Part shown: in pieces, positions 16,868-21,789 of the stretch
Position numbering within the stretch: position 1 is the first letter of the stretch
Layout: each line of letters starts with the position of its first letter
Origin: a virus
Virus record (IMG/VR): IMGVR_UViG_3300028569_000145
Span: 1 to 27,184 of that record
Length of the DNA stretch: 27,184 nt
Strand: one strand, 5' to 3'
Notes under the pieces: generated by a model
What the model was told of the DNA's origin: nothing
Seen by the model: only the letters and a program-made list of their open reading frames with translations
Databases searched by the model: none
Translations under genes and position numbers: made by a program

Positions 16868-17223
16868 TCTTTGTTGGCTATACCAGTGATTTGAGCTATG
16901 GCTTGTGCAAATGCTGCTTGCTTGAGAGCCAGGGCGTCTTGTGAGTCAGTGACTTCCACAGTGGCCAGGGTTGAAAGGATCTTGCCTGATATGAGGTTGT
17001 GATACTTGTGTATGAGATGATTGTCATTGCCCTGTCGTGCAGCAAGAAAATCACTCACCAAGAGTTCTTCATAGCCAGTGCCAGTCTGAGTCTCAATGGC
17101 AGCCAAGAGATCCTGCACAGTGACCTTGTTGCGTGTGCCTGGAGGACGGCCTGCACCTTTTCTAGCACCGCCACGGCTGGAGACCTTGACCTTAGATTTT
17201 TTCTGAATCAATTCCGTTGTCAT
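16864..17223 (-). CDS. terS: putative terminase small subunit (119 aa), leaderless start
   Basis: The N-terminus has GGARKGAGRPPGTRNKV, a signature common at the start of small terminase-like and related phage DNA-binding proteins, followed by a helix (TVQDLLAAIETQTGTGYEELLV) and HLIHKYHNLISGKILSTLATVEVTD. The basic GRPPG part can contact the minor groove like an AT-hook. In packaging, the small subunit binds phage DNA and activates the large subunit. The ATG at 17223 lies 5 nt after CTAAATA and has no Shine-Dalgarno; a strong terminator precedes the box. It is separated from terL by seven genes, which is unusual, so the assignment stays putative. Confidence 0.65.
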   Translation of the reverse strand: MTTELIQKKSKVKVSSRGGARKGAGRPPGTRNKVTVQDLLAAIETQTGTGYEELLVSDFLAARQGNDNHLIHKYHNLISGKILSTLATVEVTDSQDALALKQAAFAQAIAQITGIANKD

Positions 17224-17228
17224 GCAGA

Positions 17229-17235
17229 TATTTAG
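17229..17235 (-). promoter_or_regulatory. CTAAATA box before putative terS
   Basis: GCTAAATA followed by TCTGC and ATG, a 5-nt spacing with no Shine-Dalgarno. It sits directly after the T-run of the upstream terminator, so the next transcript must start here. Confidence 0.62.
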
Positions 17236-17236
17236 C

Positions 17237-17267
17237 GGAAAAGAAAAAGCCCTGCGGTTAACAGGGC
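17237..17267 (-). terminator. rho-independent terminator before terS promoter
   Basis: On the minus strand, GCCCTG pairs with CAGGGC around a 7-nt loop (17249-17267), followed by TTTTTCTTTT. It ends the transcript of the two small genes at 17298-17766. Confidence 0.85.
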
Positions 17268-17297
17268 CAAAACCTATAAACTTGGAGGCTTTAGGTT

Positions 17298-17531
17298 TTA
17301 ATCATCATCTTGATCAGGTTTGTATAACCTAAATTGAGTTGCCAAATCAGATTCAAGATCTTGTTCAGAATAATAGTTTATAATTAGATATTGAGTGCTA
17401 AACAAAAACATCAGTTCAGCAATAGCATCTAATCTGGTGTCATTGGGATCTTTAGGTTGGTAATTTTTTACTTGTTGTTCCCACCAAGACTTGATTTCAT
17501 CAAGCATTGCTTGGTTTAACTTTGTATGCAT
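17298..17531 (-). CDS. small acidic protein (77 aa), unknown
   Basis: The sequence is more AT-rich than its neighbours. It has a helix with two Trp (LDEIKSWWEQQVKNYQ), a hydrophobic stretch AIAELMFLFSTQYLIINYYSE and an acidic end (KPDQDDD). The hydrophobic stretch is short and mixed with polar residues, so a membrane role is uncertain. AAGGAAG sits about 6 nt before the ATG. The gene is second in the unit driven by the sigma-70 promoter at 17800-17828, so it is probably expressed early. No family recognised. Confidence 0.72.
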   Translation of the reverse strand: MHTKLNQAMLDEIKSWWEQQVKNYQPKDPNDTRLDAIAELMFLFSTQYLIINYYSEQDLESDLATQFRLYKPDQDDD

Positions 17532-17551
17532 TACATCTTCCTTTTATGAAC

Positions 17552-17569
17552 AAAGCCCTTTCGGGCCTT
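17552..17569 (-). terminator. hairpin with GAAA tetraloop between two early genes
   Basis: On the minus strand, AAGGCCC pairs with GGGCTTT (one G-U) closed by GAAA, 6 nt after the stop of the 63-aa gene. Only a short T-rich tail follows on that strand. The plus strand has CTTTTTATTT after it but a mismatch in the stem. It may attenuate rather than stop transcription. Confidence 0.5.
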
Positions 17570-17574
17570 GCTTT

Positions 17575-17766
17575 TTATTTGTTTGCTATCTTTTCTAGAT
17601 TCTTTGCAATACTGTTTAGACTCTCTCCTAACCAACTAATCAAATTGTATGTATCTGTTCCAAATTCAACTGTTCGGCTTGAGTCACTGTCTAAGTCCAA
17701 CTCTCTTACCGCTTGTACTAGGTTTTTTAATGTATCTAGTGTTTCTACTTCGTGTGCTGTTTGCAT
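17575..17766 (-). CDS. small protein (63 aa) first in sigma-70-driven unit, unknown
   Basis: Start chosen at ATG 17766 (MQTAHEVETLDTL) because a perfect AGGAGG lies 6 nt upstream; the longer frame would begin inside that leader. The protein is acidic and amphipathic-helical (LKNLVQAVRELDLDSD, LISWLGESLNSIAKNLEKI). Codon and base use are AT-richer than the structural genes. Promoter, operator-like palindrome and strong ribosome site suggest an early, regulated gene, for example an anti-host or regulatory factor, but no family was recognised. Confidence 0.78.
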   Translation of the reverse strand: MQTAHEVETLDTLKNLVQAVRELDLDSDSSRTVEFGTDTYNLISWLGESLNSIAKNLEKIANK

Positions 17767-17778
17767 TGTAAGCCTCCT

Positions 17779-17791
17779 ATTGTTTAACAAT
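17779..17791. promoter_or_regulatory. palindromic operator-like site at the sigma-70 start site
   Basis: ATTGTTTAACAAT is an inverted repeat with 6-nt arms and one central base. It lies just downstream of the -10 box, around the expected transcription start, and upstream of AGGAGG. It could bind a repressor or form a small RNA hairpin. Confidence 0.45.
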
Positions 17792-17799
17792 GTGTAGCA

Positions 17800-17828
17800 A
17801 TTATAACAGAGATTTCAGTTGCAGTCAA
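17800..17828 (-). promoter_or_regulatory. sigma-70 promoter (TTGACT-17-TATAAT)
   Basis: On the minus strand, the -35 box TTGACT (17823-17828) and a perfect -10 box TATAAT (17800-17805) are separated by exactly 17 nt. It drives the 63- and 77-aa genes. It is the only near-consensus host promoter I noticed, and probably acts early in infection. Confidence 0.85.
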
Positions 17829-17837
17829 ACAATAAGG

Positions 17838-17844
17838 TTAAATA
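17838..17844 (+). promoter_or_regulatory. TTAAATA box, divergent from the sigma-70 promoter
   Basis: Plus-strand TTAAATA, then CACAC, then ATG at 17850: the same 5-nt spacing as the leaderless minus-strand genes. It lies 10 nt from the -35 box of the opposite promoter. Confidence 0.58.
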
Positions 17845-17849
17845 CACAC

Positions 17850-18206
17850 ATGAAACTGCCCAAATTGAAATATTATTACTATGCAATGACACCCGAAGAC
17901 TATGTGAAATTTGAAGTCAGTCGTGAACTCACTGTGAGTGCCCAGTTGCGGGTTGATGTGATCCGTGGCACAGTGTCAGGGCGCACTGTGTTGATCCTGG
18001 CAGACTCAGTGACAGAAATAGATGAACATTTCCGGCGTGCTCATCGCTGGCGATCTGCTGTGTATGTGCTGCGCATTCCTCGTGAGCTGGTTCAGCGTGA
18101 CCGCTTGCTGCGGGCCAGTGATCACTTGTATGAATATCGTGCCTGCATCACCATCCCGCACTGTGGTGTAGAACGAGTAGAACCTGCTGCCCTGACATGC
18201 AAGTGA
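17850..18206 (+). CDS. unknown protein (118 aa), leaderless; faint ADP-ribosyltransferase-like pattern
   Basis: I chose ATG 17850 over 17790 because the longer form would read through both divergent promoters, and because the ATG sits 5 nt after TTAAATA. The protein is basic. Its order of segments, YYYYAMTPEDYVKFE, RTVLILADSVTEIDEHFRRA, SAVYVLRIPRELV and a C-terminal strand YRACITIPHCGVERVEP, loosely recalls ART/KptA-like folds that use NAD. I cannot point to a confident catalytic triad, so this is only a hint. The first gene of a plus-strand island, it could be a late or middle accessory gene. Family not recognised. Confidence 0.7.
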   Translation: MKLPKLKYYYYAMTPEDYVKFEVSRELTVSAQLRVDVIRGTVSGRTVLILADSVTEIDEHFRRAHRWRSAVYVLRIPRELVQRDRLLRASDHLYEYRACITIPHCGVERVEPAALTCK

Positions 18207-18445
18207 CCTTGTATCGCTGGCGAGCAGGCACCTGGCAGTGGCATCGGTGTGATGATGTGGCTGTGCCAGACCAGGTGCGTGACCGATTCATGACATGGTG
18301 GCAGGCTCATGAAAAATCTGCCAAAAATCATTCGCGGCCGCAGCGTCGGGAACCATTTCAATCTCCCAAGGCGTGCCCTGACACCAGCGATTCCAACGAC
18401 CCAACATGGCATCTGGTAAATCACGACCCAGACTCAATTGTGTGA
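18197..18445 (+). CDS. possible small protein overlapping the convergent 137-aa gene
   Basis: Its ATG overlaps the stop of the preceding plus-strand gene by 10 nt. The first 30 residues (LYRWRAGTWQWHRCDDVAVP, then VRDRFMTWWQAHEK) look like a real Trp-rich protein and fill a gap otherwise without genes. The remaining part runs antisense to the 137-aa minus-strand gene and has shadow-like composition (HSRPQRREPFQSPKACPD). Either the gene truly overlaps tail-to-tail by about 160 nt, or it has lost its own end. Low confidence. Confidence 0.35.
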   Translation: MQVTLYRWRAGTWQWHRCDDVAVPDQVRDRFMTWWQAHEKSAKNHSRPQRREPFQSPKACPDTSDSNDPTWHLVNHDPDSIV

Positions 18446-18701
18446 GTATGTCTGTCATGAGTTCTTCACTGCTGTAGTATTCACCCCGGCGACTCTTGCG
18501 AAACTGCTTTAATGGCGCACTGTACCAGGCATCTATCTCGGCTGTGTGACCACACACCTGCATGATTTCCTGTGCTCGTTCTGTGAACCAGGTCAGCATG
18601 CGTTGATGTTCGGCTGCTGACTGTTTGTAGTACACAGTGGCATAGGTCACACCGGGTCTGGGTGTCATTGTTCGTGTGCTTTTATAGCGGAATTGTGGCA
18701 T
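18288..18701 (-). CDS. unknown protein (137 aa) coupled to the polymerase gene
   Basis: I chose ATG 18701 (MPQFRYKSTRTM) because AGGAGGAG lies about 7 nt ahead of it; the longer frame starts inside the polymerase gene. It overlaps the polymerase stop by 20 nt, so translation is coupled. The protein is helical, with HQRMLTWFTERAQEIMQVCG, IDAWYSAPLKQFRKSRRGEYYSSEELM and LSLGRDLPDAMLGRWNRWCQGTPWEIEMV. No known motif is visible. Tight coupling suggests it works with the polymerase, perhaps as a partner or accessory subunit, which is inference only. Confidence 0.78.
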   Translation of the reverse strand: MPQFRYKSTRTMTPRPGVTYATVYYKQSAAEHQRMLTWFTERAQEIMQVCGHTAEIDAWYSAPLKQFRKSRRGEYYSSEELMTDILTQLSLGRDLPDAMLGRWNRWCQGTPWEIEMVPDAAAANDFWQIFHEPATMS

Positions 18702-20238
18702 GGGTATTCTCCTCCTGGGTTTCAAAATAAGGATCAAGTTCTGGGTCATATTCCTGTGTGCCGTCATGTCCGGCACCGGTGTAATGATCTGTTCGGGCTG
18801 CGGAATCCCAGCGCCAATGGCGTTGAGCGATCACTGCTTCTTGCGGATCATAAAATGGATCTGTGGGCAACACAGGCGCTTCCCAGCCATATGCACCATG
18901 CTCCTGATGTTCTAGGCGGTAGAACTCACCAAACGCTCTGATGCCAGCACGAAATTCTGCCAGCTGCACTGGTCTGCGTGTGTAGATGCAGTCATGCACA
19001 GTAAGCAACACTTCACGATCTTCACAGAACTGTTCAGCCCAGTCCAAGATTTCTCGTTCAGCATGTTGATACAAATAACTCACAACTGAATTGCCTTTGA
19101 GTTTCCGGCCGCCCTTTTCCCACAGCTCAGGCACTGATTTTAATTCAGCTGCCATGTTTACTCGAGCCAGGGCCACAATGGCATCATTCATGCTGTTTTG
19201 TTCTTGAACAAACTCCTGCACCCAGGCGTCGGTCATGGCACGATCCAGTCGGTTTTTTGCTGTGATAATCTGTGCCAGGGCTGGCTTTTGGTATCGACCA
19301 TCAGCAACATATCCCGCTCCACGCAGCGGAGCACCAAATCCAATGGCAGTAACAAACTCTTTAACAAGTTTAACAGCCCAGTCTTGTGTGGTATCAAACA
19401 CAGCCTGTGCCAGTCGCTGTCGAATGGCCTGTTTGTGATCCAAATATTCCAGTGTGGCTGGCATGGAGATTGTGGTGTTGTGTACAGCACAGATCTGTTG
19501 GAACCAGCTGAGCTTCCAGGCAAACACACTTGATTCAATATCATATTCATGACAGCGACCCAGCGCCGCATGTCGCACTATTTTGGGTGTGTTCTGCAGA
19601 TTGGGCCCTTTGTAGTATCTGCGACCAAATGCACTTTCATTGCGAATCTGCAACAACTCTCCACCACCAGCCTGGGCCAACATCCAGATTTTTTGTGCAT
19701 GCTTGAGATTGCGATCCCATTCTTCAATCAAGGCCTGTGATGCACGGGGATTGTCGCGATCATTTGCTAGATTTGATCGGATGTAGTTGCCAAGACTTTT
19801 CATATCAATGTGTGCAATATCATAATCATTGGTGAGGATTTCTTGTGAGAATTGTCCAGGGTATATTTCTTTCCAGAGTTCTTCTGGCGTACCAGCTGCC
19901 ATGATCACATCTTCCATGGTGTATCGTGCTTGTGCCATGCTTAGTTCCTTGATTAAATTGTTACCAGTTGAGATTATATCAAAAATGCGTTCGGGAAACG
20001 ACTGAAATGTCTGCCAGACATAGAATCGCTTGCCCTTGATCATGATATCAGCAAGAGTGTTTTGAAGTTGAGTTTGGTTGATGTAATACCTGGATCCAGA
20101 TTGACTGGTGAAGTTATCACGCAACATTTGTAGGGCACACAACCAAATGTATTGTTGTGTGAATTTTTGAGCCTTGGCTGCGGTGCATCCTGTGGCTTCT
20201 TGAAAGCGAAGTTCAAGTCGAGTGCGGTTGATTGTCAT
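18682..20238 (-). CDS. compact divergent family A polymerase-like protein (518 aa)
   Basis: Start chosen at ATG 20238 (AAGGAA ahead). Family A motifs occur in order. FGRRYYKGPNLQNTP (residues about 204-218) aligns without gaps to GRLSSSDPNLQNIP of Taq, with R206 matching Arg573. Motif A is EYDIESSVF, with D233 as catalytic Asp. Motif B is KEFVTAIGFG, with K293 matching Lys663. Motif C is TVHDCIY, with D416 matching Asp785. Distances D-to-K (60) and K-to-D (123) resemble Taq (53 and 122). The steric-gate Glu is Val (238), the Phe667 position is Thr (297), the Tyr671 position is Phe (301) and the Glu after HD is Cys. The N-terminal 200 residues are helical and show no 3'-5' exonuclease motifs. 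It may be a DNA polymerase, a primase-like enzyme or an RNA polymerase; substrate is uncertain. Confidence 0.75.
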   Translation of the reverse strand: MTINRTRLELRFQEATGCTAAKAQKFTQQYIWLCALQMLRDNFTSQSGSRYYINQTQLQNTLADIMIKGKRFYVWQTFQSFPERIFDIISTGNNLIKELSMAQARYTMEDVIMAAGTPEELWKEIYPGQFSQEILTNDYDIAHIDMKSLGNYIRSNLANDRDNPRASQALIEEWDRNLKHAQKIWMLAQAGGGELLQIRNESAFGRRYYKGPNLQNTPKIVRHAALGRCHEYDIESSVFAWKLSWFQQICAVHNTTISMPATLEYLDHKQAIRQRLAQAVFDTTQDWAVKLVKEFVTAIGFGAPLRGAGYVADGRYQKPALAQIITAKNRLDRAMTDAWVQEFVQEQNSMNDAIVALARVNMAAELKSVPELWEKGGRKLKGNSVVSYLYQHAEREILDWAEQFCEDREVLLTVHDCIYTRRPVQLAEFRAGIRAFGEFYRLEHQEHGAYGWEAPVLPTDPFYDPQEAVIAQRHWRWDSAARTDHYTGAGHDGTQEYDPELDPYFETQEENTHATIPL

Positions 20239-20256
20239 GTTGGTTCCTTTCACTAT

Positions 20257-20264
20257 TATTTATT
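20257..20264 (-). promoter_or_regulatory. AATAAATA box before polymerase
   Basis: Minus-strand AATAAATA, 18 nt before the polymerase ATG at 20238, with the AAGGAA ribosome site between them. It matches the TAAATA core seen at other genes. Confidence 0.55.
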
Positions 20265-20265
20265 A

Positions 20266-20329
20266 TTTCACGGAATAAGTCAATAGTTTCTGGAGAAAAG
20301 CAGTCCGTAAAATGGCATTTTTCACGGAA
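20266..20329. repeat. TTTCACGGAA direct repeats plus inverted copy upstream of polymerase
   Basis: TTTCACGGAA occurs at 20266-20275 and again at 20320-20329. TCCGTAAAA at 20304-20312 is an inverted near-copy, and with the second repeat it forms a 9-bp stem with one bulged C. Three copies in 64 bp directly upstream of the polymerase promoter could be operator sites or replication iterons. Confidence 0.55.
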
Positions 20330-20355
20330 CTATTTGATAGTAAGATGTAGCAGTT

Positions 20356-20392
20356 GGGACATGGGGCATGTGGGGGGATCCAGATGGGAGGG
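20356..20392 (+). other. G-run cluster, possible G-quadruplex
   Basis: Five G-runs on the plus strand: GGG (20356), GGGG (20363), GGGGGG (20372), GGG (20386) and GGG (20390). Loops are 4, 5, 8 and 1 nt. One loop is slightly longer than the usual 7-nt rule. It lies in the non-coding region between the repeats and the structured RNA. Confidence 0.4.
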
Positions 20393-20436
20393 ATGCCAGC
20401 TTCTCGAGGGGAAAATCAGGTGTTTTTTTGTCAGGC

Positions 20437-20444
20437 AATAAATA
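20437..20444 (+). promoter_or_regulatory. AATAAATA box before the structured RNA
   Basis: Plus-strand AATAAATA. With the 4-5 nt spacing seen at leaderless genes, transcription would begin at 20449-20450, the first bases of the RNA's closing stem. Confidence 0.55.
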
Positions 20445-20448
20445 CATC

Positions 20449-20632
20449 ATCGCTGGTGTGTGGCCAATATCAATCGCGATGTTGGCCATAAACGCAGAGA
20501 CAGGTTGAGTCTCCCTCAATGACCCGTAGGTAAAGTGCCGGGCCACTTTTGAGTTCCTTTCAAGTTTGGACTACTTCAACCCGCACCAGCGATACCTGAT
20601 CAACAACCGGCCCTGGGCCGGTTTCATTTGTG
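20449..20632 (+). ncRNA. predicted structured small RNA with own promoter and terminator
   Basis: A 12-bp closing stem (one G-U) pairs ATCGCTGGTGTG at 20449-20460 with CGCACCAGCGAT at 20582-20593. Inside, hairpin 1 is an 11-bp stem (20461-20471 with 20478-20488, one G-U) with a 6-nt loop and stacks directly on the closing stem. Hairpin 2 has two exclusive forms, GAGAC/GTCTC (20497-20513) or TTGAG/CTCAA (20505-20519). Hairpin 3 is AAAGTG/CACTTT (20532-20549) with a CCGGGC loop. A weak fourth hairpin follows. The 8-bp GC hairpin at 20605-20623 would end it. No convincing plus-strand gene overlaps. It resembles no tRNA, tmRNA or hammerhead. The function is unknown; candidates are a regulatory, packaging (pRNA-like) or host-targeting RNA. 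Based on hand folding only. Confidence 0.55.
20605..20626. terminator. GC-rich hairpin ending the RNA and/or the HNH gene
   Basis: AACCGGCC pairs with GGCCGGTT around CTG, an 8-bp perfect stem, followed on the plus strand by TCATTTG. It overlaps or abuts the HNH stop codon, so it could serve both the plus-strand RNA and the minus-strand HNH gene. Confidence 0.65.
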
Positions 20633-20977
20633 ATCACGCCGACGCAATCGGCGCTGTAGATGTATTTCGTAGTGATCACCCAGGGTGAGATGTTGGGGAT
20701 TGCAACAGCCTGCACGGCCACAGGTGTGTATCACAAACTCTCTGGGCGAAAGAGGTCGATCCCAGTGAATCCTAGCAGCCACTCTATGCACTGTGGTCAT
20801 GATCTTGGCACCATCACTGCGTCGCCAGGCACCCATCATGCCATAGCCCTGACGATGTTGTGCAGCCGCCCACAAAATGCAATCTGAATTGGCGTCAGGC
20901 ACCTGATGTCTGCGATAGTAGTCTTCAAGTATTTCCAAGTCATGTACCTGGGTTCGGGGTTGTGGTCGTCTGGCCAT
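20624..20977 (-). CDS. HNH endonuclease (117 aa)
   Basis: I chose ATG 20977 (MARRPQPRTQ) because AGGA lies about 8 nt ahead; the longer frame runs into the divergent promoter region. The C-terminal half shows the beta-beta-alpha metal HNH pattern VIHTCGRAGCCNPQHLTLG, with H84, C86, C91, C92, N93 and H96, and an upstream TTVHRVAARIHW helix. This is the form common in phage HNH homing or nicking enzymes (..H.C....CCNP.HL..G..). The N-terminus is Arg-rich and may bind DNA. Lying beside the polymerase and a non-coding region, it could be a free-standing homing endonuclease that protects this locus, or it could act in DNA processing. Confidence 0.85.
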   Translation of the reverse strand: MARRPQPRTQVHDLEILEDYYRRHQVPDANSDCILWAAAQHRQGYGMMGAWRRSDGAKIMTTVHRVAARIHWDRPLSPREFVIHTCGRAGCCNPQHLTLGDHYEIHLQRRLRRRDHK

Positions 20978-20996
20978 AAAAATTCCTATGTTGAGG

Positions 20997-21004
20997 TATT
21001 TATT
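20997..21004 (-). promoter_or_regulatory. AATAAATA box before HNH gene
   Basis: Minus-strand AATAAATA, 19 nt ahead of the HNH ATG, with AGGA between. It abuts the plus-strand TATAAGTA box, giving a compact divergent promoter pair. Confidence 0.55.
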
Positions 21005-21011
21005 ATAAGTA
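21004..21011 (+). promoter_or_regulatory. TATAAGTA box before the plus-strand operon
   Basis: TATAAGTA differs from the T4 late octamer at one base. Five nt (TGTAC) separate it from ATG 21017, the same spacing as at the leaderless genes. Confidence 0.45.
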
Positions 21012-21016
21012 TGTAC

Positions 21017-21298
21017 ATGAAACCAAATAAGTGGAAAACTGGACCAGATCCCATGCTGCATCGCATGTATGTGGCATTTGGATATCATCGTGTGACATCT
21101 AGACTGCGTGGCGAAGGCTGGCATCTTGACTGGGAGACCTGGCGTGATCTGTGGCTACCTCACTGGCCACAACGAGGTCGCACTGCCCAGAGCCTGTGCA
21201 TGTGTCGCTGTGACATTGAAGGTGACTGGAGTGTACACAATGTGGAAATCATCACACGCCAAGAACATGGTCGTCGTGTGCGAGAGTACTACCAATGA
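21017..21298 (+). CDS. small HNH-like conserved phage protein (93 aa), leaderless
   Basis: The ATG at 21017 lies 5 nt after TATAAGTA; 21011 is an in-frame alternative inside the box. Visible segments are WKTGPDPMLHRMYVAFGYHR, WHLDWETWRDLWLPHW and a C-terminal DWSVHNVEIITRQEHGRRV. The last part, with Trp-Ser-x-x-Asn-Val-x-(Ile/Leu) and a terminal His, resembles the end of HNH/AP2-type phage endonuclease modules. One CMCRC cluster precedes it. I recall similar small proteins in podoviruses without known function. It begins an operon and is joined to the acetyltransferase by ATGA. Function unproven. Confidence 0.72.
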   Translation: MKPNKWKTGPDPMLHRMYVAFGYHRVTSRLRGEGWHLDWETWRDLWLPHWPQRGRTAQSLCMCRCDIEGDWSVHNVEIITRQEHGRRVREYYQ

Positions 21299-21789
21299 CA
21301 TGGTCATGGCATTCAACCACAGGTGTAGATGTGCAGCCCATTGTGAACATGGCTGTGAGTCATTTTCAATGTGAAGTAGATCAGCTGTTTGAGCCGGATC
21401 CCTTGGTGTATGCCAGGAATCTCACACTGGCCACCGTGGAACAATTTTACAATCCTGGTAGTCAGCTGTTAAAAGTTGCTAAAGAACACGAAACTCAGCG
21501 CATCTTGGCTTATACCTGGGCTATCTCCAACGAAAAAATGCCATGGTCAGATGAGGCCATGATCTGTGTGCGAATGGCGCATGTTGACTTGTCACTGCCT
21601 GTACGACAGAGATTACGCCTGATCACAGGCATGATTGTGTTGTGGGAAACCTGGGCAAGAGAATCGGGCATTGACATGGTGTGTTCAACCACCATGCGGC
21701 GTGATCAAACAGGATTTTTGGACATACATCGTCGACTGGGTTACGATGTGCGCGGCAGTTTGGCCTACAAAAGATTGGAAATCACATGA
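21295..21789 (+). CDS. GNAT-family acetyltransferase-like protein (164 aa)
   Basis: The C-terminal half has the GNAT pattern: MICVRMAHVDLSLPVRQR (strand 4), then a helix RLRLITGMIVLWETWARESGIDMVC where acetyl-CoA usually binds, then GFLDIHRRLGYDVRGSLAYKR, the typical strand 5-helix-strand ending. The classic Q/RxxGxG/A loop is not clear, so activity is uncertain. Phages often carry such short GNATs among virion genes. It overlaps both neighbours by ATGA, so all three plus-strand genes form one translationally coupled unit. The target could be a phage or host protein; unknown. Confidence 0.62.
   Translation: MTWSWHSTTGVDVQPIVNMAVSHFQCEVDQLFEPDPLVYARNLTLATVEQFYNPGSQLLKVAKEHETQRILAYTWAISNEKMPWSDEAMICVRMAHVDLSLPVRQRLRLITGMIVLWETWARESGIDMVCSTTMRRDQTGFLDIHRRLGYDVRGSLAYKRLEIT

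Noticed and set aside
18682-20238. Straight T7-type RNA polymerase
   Set aside because: Motif B (K-x7-F-G) would also fit, but the GR....PNLQN motif and the motif spacing fit the DNA polymerase branch better. The activity is left open.
20497-20513. 5-bp stem with 7-nt loop like a tRNA anticodon arm
   Set aside because: The loop lacks the U at position 33, and no T-arm, D-arm or acceptor stem fits around it.
20322-20546. Minus-strand GTG-start frame of 74 codons with an AAAGGAAC site ahead, covering most of the structured RNA
   Set aside because: No family pattern, no TAAATA box on that strand, and it spans the G-run cluster and the hairpins. I judge the RNA interpretation stronger, but this small gene cannot be fully excluded.
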